Source of the DNA: Ruminococcus sp.
GTDB taxonomy: Bacteria > Bacillota_A > Clostridia > Oscillospirales > Ruminococcaceae
Direction of reading: 5' to 3'
DNA: 64,000 bases
Assembly: GCF_016283395.1 (NCBI RefSeq)
Contig: NZ_JAEEMU010000036.1
Location: 1 to 64,000, forward strand
The stretch's first letter is position 1; each line of letters opens with the position of its first letter. Positions 24,065-31,914 of this stretch are shown here, piece by piece. The notes beneath the pieces are model-generated. The model was not told where the DNA came from. It saw only the letters and a program-made list of their open reading frames with translations, and made no database searches. A program made the position numbers and the translations under genes.

Positions 24065-27000
24065 TCAGTTCGTCGGCGCAATGGTGAACACAAACTTAGT
24101 ATTGCCCATGCCATTGCCCACAATACTGTCGCTGAACGATACGCTGGAGGCATTGCCGGTCCAGGTGCTGCCAATCCAGCCTGCGCCTGATGCATCCCAA
24201 ATCCCTGTAGTTACTTCAATCTTGGTGAAGTTGCCGAGGGTTGTGGTAAATGTTCCGCCATTCATGAAATTCTTATACGGGAAGTATATTTCGTCGGCAG
24301 TTATAGTGACACCGTCCTTGGTAAAAGAAGTTCCATATGCGCTGGTTCCGGTTATATCATCGTTGTTCCACGTTACGGTGATGGTGGCGGGGGTCACGGT
24401 TACGGCGCAGGTGGCTGTCACGCCGCTGCCGTCGTTGGCCGTGGCAGTGATGTTGGCTGTGCCTGCGGCTACGGCGGTCACCTCGCCCGTCGTGGCGTTG
24501 ACGGTGGCGACGGCCTCGTTGTCGCTGCTCCAGGTGACGGTCTTGTCGGTAGCGTCATCGGGTGTCACGCTGCTGACGCTGAGCGTCTCGGTCTGGCCGG
24601 CCGAGATGGTGGTAGCGGTCTTGTTGAGCGTGATGGCGGTGACGGGGGTTGCTGCGGGAACAGGATTTTCAGCCGCAGTATAATTCTTCGCTGCCTGATA
24701 ATACGCCATGATCGCCTTAGCCATGTTGATATTCTTCTGGCTTGCACTGCCGTTCGTCAGTACACGGTTGCACCATGAGAGTGCGGAGAACTTGTAATCC
24801 GTACCGCCGACTGTGATCGTCTGCTCGTCAGCGAGGTTCTGCGGGAGAAGTTCTGTAATTTCATGATAGGTCGGATATTCTGCCTTTGTAGCGTTTATCG
24901 TGCTATCTGTGCCTGTGGTATCACCCTTGACATACAGACGAGCCGCTGTCTTGGAATCCAGCACGAGCGTGAGCAGAGCATCATCGCTGCCAAAGGTCGT
25001 TGCATAAGCGGAAACATCGGGATCATAGTCCTCAAATGTCGCTGTCACGCCGTAATTATCGTCGTAGAAATACTCAGCGGACGCATTTCCGAAATTCTGT
25101 GTCGCAGTGAGCAAGGCAGTTGTTTTTTCATCTGCTTCGCTGAACGCAGGTGACGACAGATATTGTGTAATAGAATAATCTTCAAGGGTATCAATCGTAT
25201 CACTGCCCTTGCAAAGTGTCGCAGTAATATCCTTGTCGATGTCCTTTGCGTAAACGTGCGTTGTTGCGTAGTATTTGCCCACAGCTGCATTGTATGTGAG
25301 TGCCGAGGATTCATCTACGCAAGCACCTGTGAAGTTCACAGTGTATTCAGCCGCAGCCGTATCATCTGCGATGCCGTCAAAGTAGAAATTCAGTGCGAGG
25401 TCATCACTGAGGGTGACGCTGGCGCTGGTGAATTTGGGCGCAACATAGAAAAGCCTGAAATCATCGACCTTGAACCATACATTATTCAAGCCCTCTGCAC
25501 TGATATTGGCTGTGCCGTCGGTCACGTTGAACTCTATAGTATTGAAAATACCGTTATGATCGCCCGCTGCAGTTATTTCAGAAGTAACGTTGTTAGCACT
25601 TACAGCGACCTTGAAATTCTCTGTTGACGCCGCAACGACTTCAAGCTTGTATTTTCCGTTTTCAAGCCCTGTAACTGTCTGGGAAATTTTGCCGGCAGGA
25701 TATGTGTTGAACAGATTGTTTCCGCTGCTGCCCGTCATCCAATAGATATTATTGTTTGTATCTCTTGAACCTGTGTCTTCACTTGCCGTGATATCCCAGC
25801 CGGTAGTGCCGTTCTCAAAACTTGGGTTAGTGATCTTAGAAGTCACCTCATTCAGCTCGTCAGTTGTAACAACATAACTTCCATTGTTCCAGCGTGTATT
25901 ATATCCTTCTGCCATAGACTCGGCAAGCGGTCGGTATGTAAATGTTCCGCCCGAAACGTTGAATGTTCCTCCTCCCACGACGGGATTACCAAATCCAGTA
26001 ATGAGACGATTATTAAATGTTCCGCCTGTGATAGTAGTAATACCTGTAGTTTCGTCATTTTTCAGAGCATAGATCACACCGTTATAAGTGCCGCTCTTTA
26101 TAGTATAATCATGTCCGTCCGTCCAGATAATACCGCTGACAGTGAGGTTTTCAAGAACGACCTTGCCCTTGAAGAAATCATTCCAGGCAGCCAGACTGTC
26201 GAGCTCTCCTGTAACAGTACCGTTCTTGATCGTAACAGTCTTATCGGGGGCATTGTTCTGGATCATCAGGTTACCGTTGATTGTATGACCGTTCAGGTCG
26301 ATAACGCCGTCATCGCGGGTAATATTCACATTGCCTGTAAAATCTTCGGTAAAAGTCAAGGTCGGGTTTGTTTCTGTTGAGGCATTGAACGCGTCGAACG
26401 ATGTCACCTCGAATGAAGCGCTCTTAGCCGTGCCTGTGTAAGATGTGTTTGTGTCCTTTGCGGTCACATAAGCATAGTATGTTCCTGCATCGGTGGGAAC
26501 AGACGTTGCGGTGTGCGAATCGTCTGTGCCGTATGTGATATCGAAGCCCGACAGGTCGGTAATTGTATCATCGCCGACAGTGATAGATGAAACGCTGTTG
26601 TCAGACGCAAGGTTGACGGTGGCGGTAGAGATGTCGGTGGCTTCAGCCCCTTCATAATATATCGTAACCTGCTTGATCTGACAATAACCGTCGCTGGCGA
26701 TCTTAACAGATGTGGCATTGATGTTTGTAAATGTATAGGTGTTTCCGCTGACAGACATCTCAGCCGTTTCAGAATCAACAGTAGGGTCAAAGTTGCCATA
26801 ACCTTTGATAAGTTCCAGTTTTGTGATCTGCTTGCCATCTAATGCAGAAACGATCGCATACTCACTGTTAGATGCATAAAATCCATCAGAGTCATGATCA
26901 TAGGTCGCATCGATCTTGAAATGTGTCCCTGTATAGGTAACATTATTGTCACCGCTTCCGGCATCTGTATTGATTGTTTCGCTCTCTTCCGCCGCAGAAG

Positions 27001-27115
27001 CGACAATGCCGCTTCTGCCAAGAAGTCCTCCATTGTAGTTCATTGCAGGAGCTGCGCCCGCTACAAGAGCCAGTGCCATTGCGAAATCCGCCGCTTTCTT
27101 CCATGTGTTTCTCAT
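24065..27115 (-). CDS. Large secreted surface protein with beta-helix-like, carbohydrate-binding-like and Big_2 domains
   Basis: This is a 1,016-residue secreted protein. The ATG at 27115 is preferred over 27124, which sits only one base from AAGGAGG. A signal peptide (1-42) is followed by a beta-rich region; an MBG-like segment (GTYYAYVTAKDTN); a parallel beta-helix-like stretch (IDLNGHTINGNLMIQNNA, ITGGTFNN, VSGGTFTY); and a discoidin/CBM-like segment (ITNPSFENGTTGWDI ... KVDDFRLFY). Then comes a helical part and a bacterial Ig-like Big_2 domain (VTAITLNKTATTISAGQTE ... VTWSSDNEAVATVN). There is no dockerin and no sortase motif. The Big_2 segment (about 24380-24650) is much GC-richer than the rest, pointing to recent module acquisition. 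Adhesion or display is a guess. Confidence 0.7.
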   Translation of the reverse strand: MRNTWKKAADFAMALALVAGAAPAMNYNGGLLGRSGIVASAAEESETINTDAGSGDNNVTYTGTHFKIDATYDHDSDGFYASNSEYAIVSALDGKQITKLELIKGYGNFDPTVDSETAEMSVSGNTYTFTNINATSVKIASDGYCQIKQVTIYYEGAEATDISTATVNLASDNSVSSITVGDDTITDLSGFDITYGTDDSHTATSVPTDAGTYYAYVTAKDTNTSYTGTAKSASFEVTSFDAFNASTETNPTLTFTEDFTGNVNITRDDGVIDLNGHTINGNLMIQNNAPDKTVTIKNGTVTGELDSLAAWNDFFKGKVVLENLTVSGIIWTDGHDYTIKSGTYNGVIYALKNDETTGITTITGGTFNNRLITGFGNPVVGGGTFNVSGGTFTYRPLAESMAEGYNTRWNNGSYVVTTDELNEVTSKITNPSFENGTTGWDITASEDTGSRDTNNNIYWMTGSSGNNLFNTYPAGKISQTVTGLENGKYKLEVVAASTENFKVAVSANNVTSEITAAGDHNGIFNTIEFNVTDGTANISAEGLNNVWFKVDDFRLFYVAPKFTSASVTLSDDLALNFYFDGIADDTAAAEYTVNFTGACVDESSALTYNAAVGKYYATTHVYAKDIDKDITATLCKGSDTIDTLEDYSITQYLSSPAFSEADEKTTALLTATQNFGNASAEYFYDDNYGVTATFEDYDPDVSAYATTFGSDDALLTLVLDSKTAARLYVKGDTTGTDSTINATKAEYPTYHEITELLPQNLADEQTITVGGTDYKFSALSWCNRVLTNGSASQKNINMAKAIMAYYQAAKNYTAAENPVPAATPVTAITLNKTATTISAGQTETLSVSSVTPDDATDKTVTWSSDNEAVATVNATTGEVTAVAAGTANITATANDGSGVTATCAVTVTPATITVTWNNDDITGTSAYGTSFTKDGVTITADEIYFPYKNFMNGGTFTTTLGNFTKIEVTTGIWDASGAGWIGSTWTGNASSVSFSDSIVGNGMGNTKFVFTIAPTN

Positions 27116-27488
27116 AAAATTCATACCTCCTTATTTTAGATAACACAAACAGCGCATCACAATAGAACGTTATCCCTGTGATACGCTTGTATTACCATAT
27201 TTTATTTTGAAAGGGTGCAGTTATAACCTATACTAAGCTGTCTCATTATAACACGTCTAAGCATAACTGACATTCCTTTCCCCCTAATTTTTATAAAGAA
27301 TTTATATAATATGAAGATAATTAAATTCTTTATATGTGATATTATACCATAATCTTTTCGCGATTGAATGTATATTTTGTAAACAAAATATATCATATGT
27401 TAACAGTGACTTGATTTATACTCTGCGTTTTCATCCTTCACAAGTATATGAAATGAGGCGGCATAAAGCCGCCTTCAAAGATACTTTT
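27116..27488. other. AT-rich intergenic region between the surface protein and SRAP genes
   Basis: A TATAAT box on the minus strand (27341-27346) with a weak -35 could drive the surface protein gene with a leader of about 220 nt. The SRAP terminator lies at the right end. No gene seen. Confidence 0.4.
27450..27488 (-). terminator. Terminator of the SRAP gene
   Basis: GGCGGC/GCCGCC hairpin at 27457-27473 just after the SRAP stop on the minus strand, followed by CTCATTTC. Confidence 0.7.
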
Positions 27489-28175
27489 TTACATTATAAT
27501 GAATTCATTTGGGGATCTATGGTACTCCACAGCCTTTTCAAATATCATATTTGACAGTGCTTTTTCAACTATAGCACTGGGATCTCCGTTAGGTCGTATC
27601 CAGTCAAGTATATTCTCCTTATCCAGTATAAGCGGCATACGATCATGGATATCTTTTACAGTGCCTGTTGCTTCTCGCGTCAGTATTGAGAATATAGGTA
27701 TCTGCATACCTCCATATTCCTCATATCGGTATAGTCCTGCGATATATGTGATGTCTGAGCCTTCGGTCTGTATGGCGAATTTGACCTTCTTGGTATTGCG
27801 GTGCTCAATCATGCTACGGTTATCGTATTCATATACAGGACATCCCCATTCATAGTACCACGAAGCAGGGATGATGCACCTTCGTCTGTACCAAGAGTCT
27901 CTCCAAAGCGCCTTTGTATCAGCAGTCTCTACGCGGCAGTTGGCAAGAGGCTTAGGCGCAGCCTTATACGTAAATCCCCATGCCATAGGAAATACAGCCA
28001 TATTCCCGTATTTATTCGGTGCGAGAACAGGCGCAATATCTGCTGGATATAAGTCGCCAGTCATGATCAGACTCTTTCCGAGTTTAAGCGACATCTCCTG
28101 AGCTAAGGACATTTTTCTTATCTTTATAAGCACCTCAGCCATTTCTTTTGGCTCTATTCTTAAGGACATACACAT
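27489..28175 (-). CDS. SRAP domain protein (YedK/HMCES-type abasic-site protein)
   Basis: This 228-residue protein belongs to the SOS response-associated peptidase family, which crosslinks to abasic sites in single-stranded DNA and shields them. All key features are visible: Cys2 directly after Met (exposed by Met removal), an N-x-R segment (NCRVET, about 79-84, Cys replacing the usual Ala), RRCIIPASWYYEW with the catalytic Glu109, and DIHDRMPLIL with His177. GGGGAGG precedes the ATG. The promoter carries a LexA/DinR-like box (28202-28215), fitting damage induction. It is a single gene with its own terminator. A truncated relative is at 3647. Confidence 0.92.
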   Translation of the reverse strand: MCMSLRIEPKEMAEVLIKIRKMSLAQEMSLKLGKSLIMTGDLYPADIAPVLAPNKYGNMAVFPMAWGFTYKAAPKPLANCRVETADTKALWRDSWYRRRCIIPASWYYEWGCPVYEYDNRSMIEHRNTKKVKFAIQTEGSDITYIAGLYRYEEYGGMQIPIFSILTREATGTVKDIHDRMPLILDKENILDWIRPNGDPSAIVEKALSNMIFEKAVEYHRSPNEFIIM

Positions 28176-28201
28176 GAAAACTGCCTCCCCATGCTACAAA
28201 C

Positions 28202-28215
28202 AGAATATACGTTCT
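28202..28215 (-). promoter_or_regulatory. SOS (LexA/DinR) box candidate
   Basis: AGAACGTATATTCT on the minus strand fits the Firmicute GAAC-N4-GTTC pattern with one mismatch and is symmetrical at its ends. It lies just downstream of the -10 box of the SRAP promoter, where LexA binding would block initiation. Confidence 0.65.
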
Positions 28216-28221
28216 GATATT

Positions 28222-28250
28222 AGTATATCACAAAGAATGCATTTAGTCAA
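28222..28250 (-). promoter_or_regulatory. Sigma-A promoter of the SRAP gene
   Basis: TTGACT and TATACT (boxes at 28245-28250 and 28222-28227), 17-base spacer. Confidence 0.75.
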
Positions 28251-28252
28251 GA

Positions 28253-28284
28253 TAAAAAGAAAACCGCCCGTGAAGGGCGGTAAT
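28253..28284 (-). terminator. Terminator of the LRR-dockerin gene
   Basis: CCGCCC/GGGCGG hairpin (about 28264-28280) followed on the minus strand by TTTTCTTTTT. Confidence 0.85.
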
Positions 28285-28300
28285 CATATTAGAAAATTGC

Positions 28301-29515
28301 TTATTTCTTTTTCATATATTCAACCATTGACATGATATCCGCTTTAGTCGTTGAGGCATATGCATAATACGCAAGTATATTCGAAGCGTCTACAGCATTG
28401 ATGAATCCGTCGTGATTTACATCTGCTGCCAGCTTCTGATCTTCATTATATCCGCCGTCCTGATTTGTGGAGGTCATTGCATAATATGCAAGTACTGATG
28501 AAGCATCAACAGCATTAATATACTCATCAGAGTTAACGTCTCCAAGCTGAGCTAATGTTTTGAATGTATAGTTATACTCCTGAGCATATTTCTCAGCAGT
28601 AGAACCTTTATATCCCTTAATTACTCCACTGAACTTATCGTTTTCATTGGTAAAGGTATTGGCTCTGTCATATATTTTAGCGTCAGGATTTAGGATAACC
28701 ACATCGGAAAGTGCATTACACTTGATAAACGCCTGCATACCGATATTCTCCACGGAGCTTGGTATAGTTACAGATTTCAATTGCTCACACCCATTGAATG
28801 CATTATGACCTATCTCGGTCACGGTCTCGGGAATGGTCAGCGAGGTTATCTCTGAACAGCCCCATGCTGCCTGATCGCATATTTTATTCACGGTCGATGG
28901 GATAACAACGTCTCCCGAAAGCTTATAGAACACATTAATGAGCAAACCGTTTATTATTACGAACGGAGTATCAATGCTTCTCTGAGCTTCAAACCATGGC
29001 GTCCCAGAAAACGCTAGCGCACTTATATTCGTCACGGATGCGGGTATAGTAACATTGCTAAGCTTTTTACAGCTCGAAAAAGCACTCGTACCAATATTGG
29101 TTACTCCGTTCGGAATGACTACTGATTCAAGAGATTTGCAGCTCGAAAACGAATATGCGCTAATAGTCTTCAGCGTATCCGGAAGCGATAATGAGGTAAG
29201 GTTATTGCAGTTATCAAACATACCCATACCTATACTTGTAACTCCATTGCCGATAATAACATTCTTTATCTCGTCACCGTATTCCTTCCATGGGCACGGA
29301 TTTGAATCTAAATCTTCATTCATATCTCCTGTACCACTTACGGTCAGAGTACCGCTGCTTTCAAGCTTCCATGTTAAATTCTTTCCACAAGTTCCGCTGT
29401 CAACTACTGATGCTGCCTCTGCTGATAAGACAGCAGGCGCACCAACCGGACTAATGGCTATTCCAAATGGAATCACAGCACATAGCAGAGTTGCTATTAT
29501 TCTTTTACATTGCAT
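28301..29515 (-). CDS. BspA-like leucine-rich repeat protein with C-terminal dockerin
   Basis: This 404-residue secreted protein starts at 29515 (AGGGGG upstream, signal peptide 1-34). Residues 35-300 contain LRR_5/BspA-type repeats of about 23 residues (LP-TLK-I-AYSFSSCKSLESV, IP-GVTNIG-SAFSSCKKLSNV). The C-terminal dockerin (about 325-395) has two very similar halves, GDVNSDEYINAVDASSVLAY and DVNHDGFINAVDASNILAYY. It is probably a cellulosome-attached adhesion or binding module; no catalytic domain is visible. It follows the HhH gene by 10 bp on the minus strand and is likely co-transcribed with it. Confidence 0.88.
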   Translation of the reverse strand: MQCKRIIATLLCAVIPFGIAISPVGAPAVLSAEAASVVDSGTCGKNLTWKLESSGTLTVSGTGDMNEDLDSNPCPWKEYGDEIKNVIIGNGVTSIGMGMFDNCNNLTSLSLPDTLKTISAYSFSSCKSLESVVIPNGVTNIGTSAFSSCKKLSNVTIPASVTNISALAFSGTPWFEAQRSIDTPFVIINGLLINVFYKLSGDVVIPSTVNKICDQAAWGCSEITSLTIPETVTEIGHNAFNGCEQLKSVTIPSSVENIGMQAFIKCNALSDVVILNPDAKIYDRANTFTNENDKFSGVIKGYKGSTAEKYAQEYNYTFKTLAQLGDVNSDEYINAVDASSVLAYYAMTSTNQDGGYNEDQKLAADVNHDGFINAVDASNILAYYAYASTTKADIMSMVEYMKKK

Positions 29516-29525
29516 GATATACCCC

Positions 29526-29756
29526 CTATTCAATATCCAAGAATTTCTCTATAACGGTCATTATTTCCTCAAGGCGCTTACCGCCGATACCTTTGATCTT
29601 GCTCAGCTCTGCTTCAAGAGCAGAATGATCAATCGTTTTGCCCTGTTCTCCGAGGAGTTCATCCCCGTACTTGAGAATGAACTTTGTAAGCTCCTCTCGG
29701 TTCATTTTCTTGATTTTTCGGTAAGTGTCCCTGTCGATAATCTCTTTCTGTTCCAT
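29526..29756 (-). CDS. Small helix-hairpin-helix protein
   Basis: This 76-residue protein starts at 29756 (AAAGGAGC upstream). It has a charged N-terminal helix (MEQKEIIDRDTYRKIKKMNR) and an HhH motif LSKIKGIGGKRLEEIM at about 52-67, as found in nonspecific DNA-binding proteins. It precedes the LRR-dockerin gene in the same operon. A 5'-truncated near-identical copy is at 22759. Function not known; nucleic-acid binding is the reasonable inference. Confidence 0.65.
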   Translation of the reverse strand: MEQKEIIDRDTYRKIKKMNREELTKFILKYGDELLGEQGKTIDHSALEAELSKIKGIGGKRLEEIMTVIEKFLDIE

Positions 29757-29862
29757 ATATAGCTCCTTTTTTGTTTCTTGTAACCTATTATACCATATCG
29801 ACTCTACAAAGTAAATACGTGAAAAAGAAATGCTCAATTAGCTGTATTCCCTATATGTATCC

Positions 29863-30852
29863 TTGACTTTGGACGATATTCTAATAGCTACTTTAAGAAC
29901 ATTTGATAAATACTTTGGTAAATTATATGGTGATGAAACAGAACAGAGAGTAATAAAAATGCTTGAAGCCAATAATAATGAAAGGTTAAGTATTTTGGAG
30001 AATTTTATTTCTGATTTTGGAATTTCATTAAATCAAGAGATTAGTTACAGAGGTTATCATTTTATAAAGCGCAACAAATTCATTATATTTGATAAAGGGA
30101 CCTTTTCTGCAATTGTAGATGACGACTATATTTATTTTGAAACTAAGCAGATTAAGGAGCTGATCCATGATAAGCTTAACTTTAATAACGTTAACATATG
30201 TACCGATGTTTTGAAAGCATATGACTGTTTAACTATCAATGATTGGAACAGCAAGTGTTATCGTTTCCATGTGCAGAATTCAGCTGGTGAGCCATATATG
30301 TTGTACACCTATGGAATCAGCAAGAAACTCATAAATACAGAAAACCGTAAGAAGCTTGAACTTTCTGACTATCAGAAGTTCATTCTTGAATATTCAGAAC
30401 TTGAAGAGAGCGGTATTCTTCCATTAGGAGTTACTGTTGACGGGCGATATATCGGCAAAGACATCTCCTACAAGAACAAATCAAATGATTCAATCTTTAT
30501 CACAGGACAAAGCGGTCAGGGTAAGAGTTTCTATGCCACAAATCTTCTGCCTTCCTTAGCTATGCTTGGCAGCCGGATGCTCGTCTTCGATGTTAGTGAA
30601 TCCTTTACTCATGACGAGATACTAAGAGCACTTCCAAAAGAGGTAGTCAACGCTCTTTTCGAGTTTATTGACATTGGCAGAGGACAAAGAAAACTTCCTG
30701 TAAATCCGCTGTACATTGGAGATTGCTTAAATCTCCCTGCGAAGAAGCGCAGGATCATGAGCTTCATCAAAGCTGTTTGTAAGCTCGATAAGGACGAGAC
30801 AAAAATCGTCGAAGGTATAATAGCCAATACGCTTAAGAAAAAAATGACATAA
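29863..30852 (+). pseudogene. N-terminal part of a FtsK/HerA/TraG-like ATPase, frameshifted
   Basis: This 329-residue frame carries a Walker A motif, GQSGQGKSF, at about 215-223, followed by LGSRMLVFDVSESF. The rest of the ATPase, including Walker B, is in the next frame (30870-31517). The reading frame breaks at a run of seven A residues (30838-30844); stepping back one base there gives one continuous product of about 550 residues. The 5' end is doubtful: only a TTG at 29863 and no ribosome site. Such ATPases couple or pump DNA in conjugative elements or phage packaging. It is very AT-rich at its start. Remnant of an integrative element is the favoured reading; slippage-based expression is possible. 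Confidence 0.65.
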
Positions 30853-30869
30853 CTACAATAAGCGGTTGT

Positions 30870-31517
30870 ATGCTTGCTGAAATTCTTAAAAGAGGCGGCA
30901 AGGTTGGCAATAAGGTGTATAGCCTTATAAGTTCAACCCTTGATGATATTGAGCTTATCGGTTTCGAGTATCAGGGATGGGGAGAATTCTTTGAAAAATC
31001 GAAGAGGATTCCTGTTATCTTACTCGGAGACGAGATCGATAGTAAAGTTCATACCGTACTTGACGTATTAGTATCTTCGGCGTTCACTTGGCAGCGTGAT
31101 TATAACACCGTACCATTGTCTGTAGTAATTGACGAAATAAAAATGCAAAACTTCTCGGAAGGAAGTCCTCTGCATACTATACTCACCCAAGGACGTAAGT
31201 TCAACACAAGACTCATAAGTATGACACAGCAGTATATCTCAAACGGCAGTCACGCTATCGATGTGATGAAGGAAGCGGGAATAAAGATATTCTTTAGGCC
31301 GGCTAAGTCCCTTGAGAGGATAGCTAATGAGTTAGGATATAAGAATACCGTTGATGCTGGATTCGGATCAATGGGGATAGGAGACTTCGTACTCAGCTGT
31401 GACTGCTACAACAAAGTTGACGACATAAACGAACCGGTCGTGCTTCACTGCAAGACCATCAAGTTCATCGAAACACCGTTTTTTGAGAAGTTCAAGAAGG
31501 AATACGGTATAAGTTAA
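30870..31517 (+). pseudogene. C-terminal part of the FtsK/HerA/TraG-like ATPase
   Basis: The 215-residue frame (open upstream to about 30845) contains Walker B LSVVIDE at about 31117, then ILTQGRKFNTRLISMTQQY, a sensor-like segment typical of VirD4/TraG and HerA proteins. No ribosome site fits the ATG at 30870, so the product is expected only as a fusion with the upstream part. Confidence 0.65.
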
Positions 31518-31652
31518 AAGTTAATATCGGTTGCGCCCTTTGTGGTGCTACCATGTAAATAATTATAAGGTGGAATAACTGATAAGTCAAGATTTTTCAA
31601 TGGCATATTTTCGCTTGAATAAGTAAATAATAGTTTTTAAGGAGGGATAGCT

Positions 31653-31808
31653 ATGAAGAGATTAGACTCCCCAGAGTTGGCACTTAAAAAACAAACCCTG
31701 ACGGCATGGGCACATATCTTATATAAGAATGGATGGATCGACCATACCCGACTGGGGAAAATGGTTGAACTTATTGAGCAGCTTGACCAAAGCAAATATG
31801 TGCAGTAA
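31653..31808 (+). CDS. 51-residue hypothetical protein next to the recombinase
   Basis: AAGGAGGG precedes an ATG that opens a short frame: MKRLDSPELALKKQTLTAWA, then a helix ending KMVELIEQLDQSKYVQ. It is predicted to be all-helical. It sits between the ATPase remnant and the serine recombinase and has its own terminator. Small helical proteins often accompany recombinases in Firmicute elements; no function is assigned. Confidence 0.6.
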   Translation: MKRLDSPELALKKQTLTAWAHILYKNGWIDHTRLGKMVELIEQLDQSKYVQ

Positions 31809-31818
31809 AGCTTGTTTG

Positions 31819-31848
31819 TCTGCCGCTGTAGCGGCAGGCATTTTTTTC
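31819..31848 (+). terminator. Terminator between the small ORF and the recombinase
   Basis: TGCCGC/GCGGCA stem (31821-31836) followed by GGCATTTTTTT. Confidence 0.85.
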
Positions 31849-31850
31849 AC

Positions 31851-31878
31851 TTGACAATTAATTTTGGTATGATATAAT
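31851..31878 (+). promoter_or_regulatory. Promoter of the serine recombinase
   Basis: TTGACA (31851-31856) and TATAAT (31873-31878), 16-base spacer. Confidence 0.75.
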
Positions 31879-31914
31879 TAATATAATGATACCGTACCGA
31901 AAAGGAGAGTATTT

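Noticed and set aside
24081..24683. 200-codon plus-strand ORF opposite the Big_2 domain
   Set aside because: Antisense of a GC-rich Thr/Val-rich region, which often stays open by composition alone.
29863..29890. Shared string TTGACTTTGG-CGA at 7875 and 29863 as a repeat boundary
   Set aside because: Only about 13 bases match and one copy is a -35 box; too short to support common origin.
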